DNA of 5,680 nucleotides from Blastocatellia bacterium (lineage in GTDB: Bacteria > Acidobacteriota > Blastocatellia > Pyrinomonadales > Pyrinomonadaceae). Shown here one piece after another: positions 1-5,177 of the stretch (position 1 is the stretch's first letter; every line of letters starts with the position of its first letter). The position numbers and the translations under genes are program-made. Location of the stretch: contig PSRF01000067.1 in NCBI GenBank assembly GCA_003175865.1, forward strand, positions 1 through 5,680, in the 5' to 3' direction. Under the pieces are notes generated by a model. That model saw only the letters and a list, made by a program, of their open reading frames with translations, did not search any database and was not told the origin of the DNA.

Positions 1-46
1 TGCAAAGCCCTCGACGAGCGTGAGGTCTCACTGAACGGTAACATAA

Positions 47-76
47 GCATTTTTTCACGGTCAATCTGCATTTTTT
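47..76. repeat. Direct repeat GCATTTTTT x2, 21 bp apart
   Basis: The 9-mer GCATTTTTT occurs at 47-55 and again at 68-76, so the two T-tracts are exactly 21 bp apart, close to two helical turns. They lie upstream of the predicted nuo promoter, about 29-58 bp before its -35 box. Phased A/T tracts can bend DNA or bind nucleoid proteins, but that role is inference here. There is no GC-rich stem before either T-run, so they do not look like intrinsic terminators. Confidence 0.45.
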
Positions 77-104
77 GGCGACGATCTTACGCAGAGAGGC
101 TTGC

Positions 105-133
105 TTGACACACCTGATCACATCGACTAGCAT
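105..133 (+). promoter_or_regulatory. Predicted sigma70-type promoter of the nuo operon
   Basis: A perfect -35 hexamer TTGACA (105-110) is followed, after a 17-bp spacer, by TAGCAT (128-133), which matches the -10 consensus at 4 of 6 positions including the first two and last two bases. Transcription would start near 139-141, giving a leader of about 95 nt before nuoA. A second -10-like hexamer, TACAAT (142-147), is closer to consensus but has no recognisable -35 at 16-18 bp. The position directly upstream of the first operon gene supports the call. No start site has been measured, and the housekeeping sigma consensus is assumed to apply in this organism. Confidence 0.5.
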
Positions 134-151
134 CGGGCTTGTACAATGATT

Positions 152-210
152 CTCAATCTTCGTAGTTGAGTGGCACTCGCTGCACGCGAGCAGTGGACCT
201 AATCGCGAGT
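152..210 (+). promoter_or_regulatory. nuoA leader with small, partly competing hairpins
   Basis: The predicted 5' untranslated leader contains CTCAA (152-156) able to pair with TTGAG (166-170), and CTCGC (176-180) able to pair with GCGAG (186-190) around a 5-nt loop. A second GCGAGT (205-210) could instead pair with ACTCGC (175-180), so the second hairpin has two mutually exclusive forms. The stems are only 5-6 bp, and no known riboswitch or leader-peptide signature is visible. The segment stops 7 nt before the GAGGA ribosome-binding site of nuoA. A regulatory role is speculative. Confidence 0.25.
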
Positions 211-217
211 AGCAACC

Positions 218-222
218 GAGGA
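218..222 (+). promoter_or_regulatory. Ribosome-binding site deciding the nuoA start
   Basis: GAGGA at 218-222 is the only clear Shine-Dalgarno match before nuoA. It lies 11 nt from ATG 234 but only 2 nt from the in-frame GTG at 225, which is too close to function normally. It therefore favours ATG 234 as the start. Confidence 0.55.
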
Positions 223-233
223 ATGTGCCGGAG

Positions 234-698
234 ATGTCGTTTAGCCTTTACGCATACCTTCCCATTCTTTTGATGTTCATCGTAGCAGCAGGCTTCGCTG
301 TTGGTAACATCATCCTTTCCCAATTCGTTGGTCAAAGAAAAAGAACACGAACGAAATTGATGCCATATGAGTGTGGCAAAGATCCGGTAGGGTCTGCCAG
401 AGAAAGGTTCTCAGTAAAGTTTTACCTGATCGCGATGATCTTTATCCTGTTCGACATTGAAGTGATCTTCCTGGTGCCATGGGCAGCAGTGTACCGAACT
501 TTGATCGCGCAGGGTCTTAGGACATTCGCTTACGTTGAGATGATGTTATTCATCGGACTATTGCTGGTTGGGTACATCTATATCGTTAAGAAAGGCGCGT
601 TTGATTGGGGAGAACGTGCGCGTCGCGAAGCTGAGGCCGAGGCTCGAGCGTTGCATGACGCCGAAAGCATTCGTGCGAGAAAGAGAACAGCAGCCTGA
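234..698 (+). CDS. nuoA: NADH-quinone oxidoreductase subunit A (NuoA)
   Basis: Small membrane subunit of complex I (ND3 family), located where the membrane arm meets the peripheral arm, near the quinone cavity. From ATG 234 the protein has 154 residues. Three hydrophobic segments are visible at about 6-31, 62-84 and 99-118. The TM1-TM2 loop carries the conserved YECG (45-48), the counterpart of the ND3 cysteine loop. TM2 has the family's FDIEVIFL with acidic D74 and E76. After TM3 comes a highly charged, Arg/Glu/Ala-rich tail (about 126-154) that is longer than in many NuoA proteins and is predicted to be a cytoplasmic helix. An in-frame GTG at 225 would add three residues, but it sits 2 nt from the GAGGA motif, so ATG 234 is preferred. 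It is the first gene of the operon, 10 bp before nuoB, behind the promoter candidate at 105-133. Identity is secure; the exact start is less so. Confidence 0.95.
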   Translation: MSFSLYAYLPILLMFIVAAGFAVGNIILSQFVGQRKRTRTKLMPYECGKDPVGSARERFSVKFYLIAMIFILFDIEVIFLVPWAAVYRTLIAQGLRTFAYVEMMLFIGLLLVGYIYIVKKGAFDWGERARREAEAEARALHDAESIRARKRTAA

Positions 699-708
699 TT
701 AGGTTTTT

Positions 709-1338
709 ATGGGATTGGAAAACATCATCGCTGAAGCCTTACCGGAAGTCCTGACAACGCGACTCGATTCGCTGATCAACTGGGCCCGAAAATCTTCACT
801 CTGGCCCGCGACTTTCGGATTGGCCTGTTGCGCTATCGAAATGATGAACGCCACATCTTCGCGCAACGATCTCGCGCGGTTTGGATCTGAGGTTTTCCGT
901 GCCAGTCCGCGACAAGCAGATGTGATGATCGTTTCTGGTCGGGTCTCTCGCAAAATGGCACCGGTACTGCGGCGAATTTATGACCAGATGCCTGAGCCGA
1001 AGTGGGTTATCTCTATGGGAGCATGTGCAACTTCAGGTGGCGTTTTTGATAACTACGCGATCGTACAGGGCGTCGATAAGATTGTACCGGTTGACGTTTA
1101 CATTCCTGGATGTCCGCCGCGGCCTGAGATGTTGATTCACGCGGTAATGATGTTGCAGGACAAAGTGATGAAAGAGAGTGTGCTGGACCGCAAGGATGTT
1201 CTCGAAGCAGAAGCGCGTGAGGCGGTGGTTCCCGGCACATTGCCTGTAACGGATGGATCAACAGCACGACAGAACACGCTGCCCGAGTCGCGACCGTACA
1301 CTATTGCTTCAAAGCATGAACGCCGTCGTTCTTCGTAG
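709..1338 (+). CDS. nuoB: NADH-quinone oxidoreductase subunit B (NuoB), cluster N2 protein
   Basis: Peripheral-arm subunit (PSST/Nqo6 family) that holds the terminal [4Fe-4S] cluster N2 and passes electrons to quinone at the interface with NuoD. The 209-residue product shows the complete ligand set: the adjacent cysteines C40-C41 in [11 protein letters not shown]106 in MGACATSGG, and C135 in PGCPPRPE. The family core is very well kept ([16 protein letters not shown] at 56-71, [18 protein letters not shown] at 83-100). The conserved domain ends near residue 155. The last 50 or so residues are low in similarity, rich in charged residues and Thr/Pro/Ser, and end in an RRRSS tail, so they are a lineage-specific extension. 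ATG 709 is preceded by a weak AGG (701-703) at 5 nt. nuoB lies 10 bp after nuoA and 20 bp before nuoC, consistent with one transcript. Confidence 0.97.
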   Translation: MGLENIIAEALPEVLTTRLDSLINWARKSSLWPATFGLACCAIEMMNATSSRNDLARFGSEVFRASPRQADVMIVSGRVSRKMAPVLRRIYDQMPEPKWVISMGACATSGGVFDNYAIVQGVDKIVPVDVYIPGCPPRPEMLIHAVMMLQDKVMKESVLDRKDVLEAEAREAVVPGTLPVTDGSTARQNTLPESRPYTIASKHERRRSS

Positions 1339-1358
1339 AGAGTAGAGTTCGTACAAGA

Positions 1359-1892
1359 ATGCAGTCCGATCCAGAACAGACAGGACTCTCAGCAGAATCA
1401 GGAACATCGAAACCGGCGCCGTCACTGTTGGTGGCGGCGTTACAGCGTGAACGGCCTGACTGGTTTTCAAATGTGGTTGAAGCGCTTGGTGAAGTCACCG
1501 CGATAATCCCTCGTGAAGAGCTTATCAGCGTGTGTAGTTTTCTGAATTCGTCGGCCGAGTTCAAATTCGACTTTCTGTCGGATTTATGTGGAGCTGATAA
1601 GGGACCAGAAGAAGAACCAAGATTCGAGGTCAACTATCACTTGTTCTCGACGACTAAGCACCATCGCATTCGTTTGAAAGTGCTGCTTAAGGAAGAAGAC
1701 GCGAAAGTTTCAACAGTTACAGGAATCTGGCGCACTGCGAATTGGCATGAACGTGAGACCTACGATCTATTTGGAGTGATCTTTGATGGTCATCCTGATT
1801 TGCGTCGAATACTGTTGCCTGAAGATTGGCAGGGACACGCGCTGCGGAAGGATTTTCCGTTGCGTGGTTATGAGCCCTATAGCTTGAAGTGA
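1359..1892 (+). CDS. nuoC: NADH-quinone oxidoreductase subunit C (NuoC)
   Basis: The 30-kDa subunit (Nqo5 family) of the connecting module. It carries no cofactor and braces NuoD and NuoB in the peripheral arm. The 177-residue protein has a variable acidic and Ser-rich N-terminus (1-25), then the alpha/beta core. The family signature is clear in the C-terminal third: W129-HERETYDLFGV (130-140), HPDLRRILLPEDW (145-157) and the closing LRKDFPLRGYE (162-172). It ends soon after the signature, so it is a stand-alone NuoC and not the NuoCD fusion found in enterobacteria. ATG 1359 has only a weak AGAG (1344-1347) 11 nt upstream, and no better start is seen. The stop codon lies directly against the inverted-repeat element that fills the 175-bp gap before nuoD. 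Confidence 0.96.
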   Translation: MQSDPEQTGLSAESGTSKPAPSLLVAALQRERPDWFSNVVEALGEVTAIIPREELISVCSFLNSSAEFKFDFLSDLCGADKGPEEEPRFEVNYHLFSTTKHHRIRLKVLLKEEDAKVSTVTGIWRTANWHERETYDLFGVIFDGHPDLRRILLPEDWQGHALRKDFPLRGYEPYSLK

Positions 1893-1893
1893 T

Positions 1894-2044
1894 TTTTGAT
1901 TTTCGATTGCGTGTGAACGAACGTTCAGAGTTCAAACTTGGGATGTCCGACTTTCAGCAGTAACAAACCTGAAGTTTTGACTACTGCTAAAGCGACTGGT
2001 TGTTCTCAAGACTGCTGACGCGCAAACACAATCAAAAATCAAAA
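1894..2044. repeat. Palindromic intergenic element with 16-bp inverted termini, between nuoC and nuoD
   Basis: The left arm at 1894-1909 (TTTTGATTTTCGATTG) and the right arm at 2029-2044 (CAATCAAAAATCAAAA) are inverted repeats matching at 15 of 16 positions, with partial matching a few bases further inward. Both arms are built from a 7-bp unit: GATTTTT, GATTTTC and a partial third copy from 1891, and ATCAAAA twice at 2031-2044. The 119 bp between them hold further stems. The element fills almost the entire nuoC-nuoD spacer and starts 2 bp after the nuoC stop codon. It has no reading frame of note (the longest noticed is ATG 1943, 6 codons plus a stop). It could be a miniature, non-autonomous repeat or a structured spacer RNA. 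I see no clear target-site duplication. The arms are sequence fact; the class is inference. Confidence 0.55.
1951..2022 (+). repeat. Nested stems with two competing 3' partners inside the nuoC-nuoD element
   Basis: CTTTCAGCAGTA (1951-1962) can pair with TACTGCTAAAG (1982-1992) over 11 bp with a single bulged C, giving a loop of 19 nt. The core TCAGCAGT (1954-1961) is also perfectly complementary over 8 bp to ACTGCTGA (2011-2018). The two 3' partners belong to a 12-bp direct repeat (1983-1994 and 2011-2022, 10 of 12 identical), so the two pairings exclude each other. There is no T-run after either stem, so an intrinsic terminator is unlikely. Confidence 0.4.
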
Positions 2045-2067
2045 CTCTAACAATTAGAAATACCTAG

Positions 2068-3279
2068 ATGAGCACTACTCTTCCACCACAGTTCGAGGTC
2101 GTTGATCGTCCGCTCGATACACAGATGACGATTTCGATGGGTCCCCAACACCCGTCGACTCATGGTGTGTTGCGCCTGGAGCTCGTGCTCGATGGTGAGA
2201 TGGTGATCAAGGCCACGCCTGATATTGGGTATCTCCATACGGGTATGGAGAAGCTGTTCGAGTATAAAAAGTATCAGCAAGGCATTGTCATCACCGACCG
2301 GATGGACTACCTCAACCCACTCGGCAACAATCTCGCGTACGTGATGGCGGCGGAAAAACTGCTGGGACTGGAGATCCCTGAACGCGCCCAGACGATCCGC
2401 GTACTGACATGCGAACTTCAGCGCATCGCTTCGCACCTTGTGTGGCTAGGGACTCACGCGCTCGACATCGGCGCAATGACAGTCTTCTTCTACTGTTTCC
2501 GCGAACGCGAAAAAATCCTGAACCTGATTGAAGCTGCCTCTGGTGGCCGCTTGACGCCGTCCTATTTCCGGATTGGTGGTCTGATGATGGACCTCCCAGC
2601 GGGTTTCGAACGACGTGTGCAGCAATTCTTGAATGACTTTCCAAAGGCGCACGAAGAATTCAACACGCTCCTAACAGGAAACAAAATTTTTCAGAGGCGA
2701 ACGCAAGGTGTGGGAAGGATTTCAGCAGAAGATGCCATCAACTGGGGCTTGTCAGGTCCTTGTTTAAGAGGCAGTGGTGTCGCACTCGATTTGCGACGTG
2801 CGACTCCGTACTCCGGATATGAAAACTACGATTTCGAAGTTTGCACTGAAACAGACGGTGACGTATGGGCCCGTTTCCTTGTGCGAATGCGTGAAATGAA
2901 GGAGTCTCACAAGATTTCAGCACAGGCGCTGGCGCGCTTGAAACCTGGTCCAGTTAAAGCTGACGCGCCCAAAGTTGTGTTACCTGACCGTGAAGCGATG
3001 AAGAAGCACATGGATGCGTTGATTCATCACTTCCTGATTGTTGCAGAGGGTTTTGACGTTCCCGCCGGCGAGGTCTATCACGCTATCGAGGCCTCGAAAG
3101 GCGAGTTGGGCGTTTACATGAAATCGAATGGTGGTCCAAAACCTGACCGTGTTCACTTCCGTGGGCCAAGTTTCGTGAACTTGTCAGCGCTTCCCCTCAT
3201 GTCCGAGGGCGAAATGGTGGCGGACATTGTGGCAATAATCGGGTCGTTGGACATTGTTTTGGGAGAGATCGATCGATAG
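2068..3279 (+). CDS. nuoD: NADH-quinone oxidoreductase subunit D (NuoD), quinone-site subunit
   Basis: The 49-kDa subunit (Nqo4 family, related to the large subunit of [NiFe] hydrogenases but without the metal site). With NuoB it forms the quinone-binding pocket. The 403-residue length is normal for a stand-alone NuoD. GPQHPSTHGVLR (25-36) holds H32, and Y81 in TDRMDYLNP lies 49 residues later. This is the spacing of the His/Tyr pair that contacts the quinone headgroup in bovine (H59/Y108) and Thermus (H38/Y87) enzymes. The 49-kDa signature follows as LHTGMEKLFEYK (56-67), with Thr in the position often occupied by Arg. The protein ends in the expected GSLDIVLGEIDR (392-403). ATG 2068 has no convincing Shine-Dalgarno motif. 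The gene is separated from nuoC by the inverted-repeat element, so its translation is unlikely to be directly coupled to that of nuoC. Confidence 0.97.
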   Translation: MSTTLPPQFEVVDRPLDTQMTISMGPQHPSTHGVLRLELVLDGEMVIKATPDIGYLHTGMEKLFEYKKYQQGIVITDRMDYLNPLGNNLAYVMAAEKLLGLEIPERAQTIRVLTCELQRIASHLVWLGTHALDIGAMTVFFYCFREREKILNLIEAASGGRLTPSYFRIGGLMMDLPAGFERRVQQFLNDFPKAHEEFNTLLTGNKIFQRRTQGVGRISAEDAINWGLSGPCLRGSGVALDLRRATPYSGYENYDFEVCTETDGDVWARFLVRMREMKESHKISAQALARLKPGPVKADAPKVVLPDREAMKKHMDALIHHFLIVAEGFDVPAGEVYHAIEASKGELGVYMKSNGGPKPDRVHFRGPSFVNLSALPLMSEGEMVADIVAIIGSLDIVLGEIDR

Positions 3280-3293
3280 GGCGAATAACAAAA

Positions 3294-3325
3294 CAATAGG
3301 ACGTATAAATCTACTGGTCCTGTTG
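3294..3325 (+). promoter_or_regulatory. Possible hairpin in the nuoD-nuoE spacer
   Basis: CAATAGGAC (3294-3302) can pair with GTCCTGTTG (3317-3325) over 9 positions, one of them a G-U wobble, around a 14-nt loop. It occupies the middle of the 60-bp nuoD-nuoE spacer and ends 14 nt before the nuoE ATG. No T-run follows, so it is not an intrinsic terminator. It could influence nuoE translation or mRNA stability, or be chance. Confidence 0.25.
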
Positions 3326-3339
3326 CTTGATCCATTCTA

Positions 3340-3870
3340 ATGAGTTCGCAGTTAACCCAAATCCAACCCCTATCCCAACCTGTCGACATCGGCGATGAGG
3401 TAGCGACCTTTTCTCCGGAAGTAGAAGAAGAGATCGACGCACATCTAGCAAAATATCCGGTGCGACGTTCAGCGATTCTCCCGTTAATGTTTATCGTACA
3501 GCGTGAACGCGGTTATCTCGATCCTCCTGGTGTTGCATATCTCGCGAACCGACTTGGACTCAGATACACCGACATCTGGGAAGTAGCGACCTTCTATTCA
3601 ATGATTAACACCTCACCTGTCGGCAAGTACCACATACAGGTCTGCCGCACTTTGTCGTGCAAGATTAGAGGTGCACAAAAAGTTACCGAACACTGTTCTC
3701 ACAAATTAGGTATTAAACCTGGAGAGACAACAGCAGACGGGCGCTTCACTCTATCCGAGGTTGAGTGCCTGGGCTCATGCGGTACTGCCCCAATGTTCCA
3801 AATCAATTTTGACTACCACGAGGAGCTGACACCAGAGAAGATCGACCAAATTCTCTCTTCGCTCCCCTGA
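3340..3870 (+). CDS. nuoE: NADH-quinone oxidoreductase subunit E (NuoE), [2Fe-2S] N1a protein
   Basis: The 24-kDa subunit (Nqo2 family) of the NADH-dehydrogenase module. It binds the [2Fe-2S] cluster N1a close to FMN in NuoF. The 176-residue product has an N-terminal helical part (about 25-95, with YPVRRSAILPLMFIVQRERG and IWEVATFYSMIN typical of the family) and a thioredoxin-like ferredoxin domain. The four ligands are visible as C102-x4-C107 (VCRTLSCKIRG) and C143-x3-C147 (ECLGSCGTAP). The first 20 or so residues are a variable Gln/Pro-rich extension. ATG 3340 has no recognisable Shine-Dalgarno motif. Only 6 bp separate its stop codon from the nuoF start, as expected for two subunits that pair one to one. 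Confidence 0.97.
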   Translation: MSSQLTQIQPLSQPVDIGDEVATFSPEVEEEIDAHLAKYPVRRSAILPLMFIVQRERGYLDPPGVAYLANRLGLRYTDIWEVATFYSMINTSPVGKYHIQVCRTLSCKIRGAQKVTEHCSHKLGIKPGETTADGRFTLSEVECLGSCGTAPMFQINFDYHEELTPEKIDQILSSLP

Positions 3871-3876
3871 GTTTCT

Positions 3877-5163
3877 ATGTTTATCGGCGCCATCGGATGT
3901 GAACCTTTACAGCTTGCGAGAATGCACGTTGAGAATTCTCGTTCGATTGACGTGTATCGAAAACACGGCGGTTACGAAGCACTGAAGAAAGTGCTCGAAA
4001 CGATGTCGCCTGAGGATGTCATCAATGAAGTCAAAAAATCGGCGTTGCGAGGACGTGGTGGTGCGGGCTTTCCGACCGGAATGAAATGGAGTTTCGTTCC
4101 GAAAGATTCACCGAAGCCAAAGTACGTAGTTTGTAACGCAGACGAGTCGGAACCAGGTACATTCAAGGACAGGTACCTGATGGAGCGCGATCCACATCTC
4201 CTCATCGAAGGAATGCTGATCGCCGCATACGCACTCTCCTCCAAACTCTCCTTCATCTACACACGCGGCGAATACCGATACCTGATCGACATCATGAACC
4301 GGGCTCTCGCTGAAGCGCGTGCTGCTGGTTTTGTTGGAGACAGAATTTTGAACTCAAACTTCTCCTGTGAAATTCACACGCACACAGGCGCTGGGGCTTA
4401 TATATGCGGAGAAGAGACTGCGCTGCTTAGCTCACTTGAAGGAATGCGCGGGCATCCGCGTATGAAACCTCCCTTCCCTGCTGTGTCCGGCCTTTATGCG
4501 TCTCCGACGGTCGTCAACAATGTCGAGACACTGACTGCGGTACCTGACATTATTAAGATGGGCGGCGAGCCGTATCAAAAACTGGGAACTGAGAAGAGTG
4601 GTGGCACAAAACTTTGGTCTGTCTCCGGTCACGTCAATCGCCCAGGCGTCTATGAATTGCCAATGGGCTACGACGATATGGAAAAGTTCATCATGGAAGA
4701 CTGCCAGGGAATTCCTGATGGTAAACAGCTCAAAGCTGTTATTCCGGGTGGTTCGTCTGTTTACATCATGCGTGCCGATCAAATCATTGGTAAAGACGTG
4801 CGCATGGATTACGAAGGGTTAGTTACTGCCGGTTCAAGTGTCGGCTCCGGTGGTTTCATCGTGATGGACGAAACCGTTGATGTGTTCGAGTCGACCAAGA
4901 ACTTGACTGAGTTCTACAAACACGAATCGTGCGGTTGGTGTACTCCGTGCCGTGAAGGTACCGACTGGCTCGTGAAAGTTTTCAAGAGGATCGCTAACGG
5001 CGCAGGTCGACCGGAAGACGCGCAATTGATGCTCGATCTGTGTGACAACATCGAAGGCAAAAGTTTTTGCCCGCTTGGCGACGCGGCTTCATGGCCGATT
5101 CAGTCGGCGATCAAACGATTCCCTGAGGATTTTAAAAAGCACCTGGCGCCACCAGAGATTTAG
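3877..5163 (+). CDS. nuoF: NADH-quinone oxidoreductase subunit F (NuoF), NADH- and FMN-binding
   Basis: The 51-kDa subunit (Nqo1 family). It oxidises NADH, holds FMN and the [4Fe-4S] cluster N3, and starts the electron chain. The 428-residue length is usual. Visible motifs in order are the glycine-rich LRGRGGAGFPTGMKW (58-71), CNADESEPGTFKDR (86-99), the FMN-site signature GAGAYICGEETALL (171-184), PPFPAVSGL (198-206) with TVVNNVETL (211-219), and the N3 ligands C352, C355, C358 (ESCGWCTPCREGT) with C398 (SFCPLGD). One deviation is visible: the signature usually ends in [E/N]-S but here reads S185-S186. ATG 3877 has a minimal GAG (3869-3871) 5 nt upstream that overlaps the nuoE stop. An internal ATG at 3922 (M16) would still leave most of the conserved region but is less likely. 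The nuoG start follows 14 bp after the stop. Confidence 0.97.
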   Translation: MFIGAIGCEPLQLARMHVENSRSIDVYRKHGGYEALKKVLETMSPEDVINEVKKSALRGRGGAGFPTGMKWSFVPKDSPKPKYVVCNADESEPGTFKDRYLMERDPHLLIEGMLIAAYALSSKLSFIYTRGEYRYLIDIMNRALAEARAAGFVGDRILNSNFSCEIHTHTGAGAYICGEETALLSSLEGMRGHPRMKPPFPAVSGLYASPTVVNNVETLTAVPDIIKMGGEPYQKLGTEKSGGTKLWSVSGHVNRPGVYELPMGYDDMEKFIMEDCQGIPDGKQLKAVIPGGSSVYIMRADQIIGKDVRMDYEGLVTAGSSVGSGGFIVMDETVDVFESTKNLTEFYKHESCGWCTPCREGTDWLVKVFKRIANGAGRPEDAQLMLDLCDNIEGKSFCPLGDAASWPIQSAIKRFPEDFKKHLAPPEI

Positions 5164-5177
5164 CGTCACTTTCATCT

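Noticed and set aside
1..71. Possible divergent gene start on the - strand (ATG at 71-69, open to the window edge; second in-frame ATG at 50-48), or the end of a + strand gene in frame 1 (open to a TGA at 106-108).
   Set aside because: Both frames are very short and resemble no family I recognise. The minus-strand starts follow A-runs with no Shine-Dalgarno motif, and the two readings are mutually exclusive. The sequence to the left would be needed to decide.
105..126. FNR- or CRP-like operator around the palindrome TGATCA (115-120).
   Set aside because: The flanking half-sites do not match either consensus at the required spacing. A 6-bp palindrome alone is expected by chance.
142..147. TACAAT as the -10 box of the nuo promoter.
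   Set aside because: It is a good hexamer, but nothing resembling a -35 lies 16-18 bp upstream and the TG is not in the extended -10 position. TTGACA-N17-TAGCAT is the better overall match.
225..227. GTG at 225 as the nuoA start.
   Set aside because: It is in frame but only 2 nt from the GAGGA motif. ATG 234 has workable spacing and gives a protein beginning at the first membrane segment.
153..1935. Minus-strand open frames overlapping nuoA, nuoB and nuoC (153-335, 699-953, 1013-1267, 1301-1633, 1717-1935).
   Set aside because: Each lies almost wholly opposite a conserved nuo gene, has no recognisable motif and has no initiation signal. They are shadows of the real coding frames.
1910..2028. 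A small gene or intrinsic terminator in the nuoC-nuoD gap.
   Set aside because: The longest + frame noticed there is ATG 1943 with six codons before its stop. None of the stems is GC-rich and followed by a T-run, and the operon clearly continues into nuoD.
2047..5025. Other overlapping frames opposite or inside nuoD-nuoF, including the + strand frame at 4598-4822.
   Set aside because: They coincide with strongly conserved NuoD, NuoE and NuoF sequence and show no family similarity of their own.
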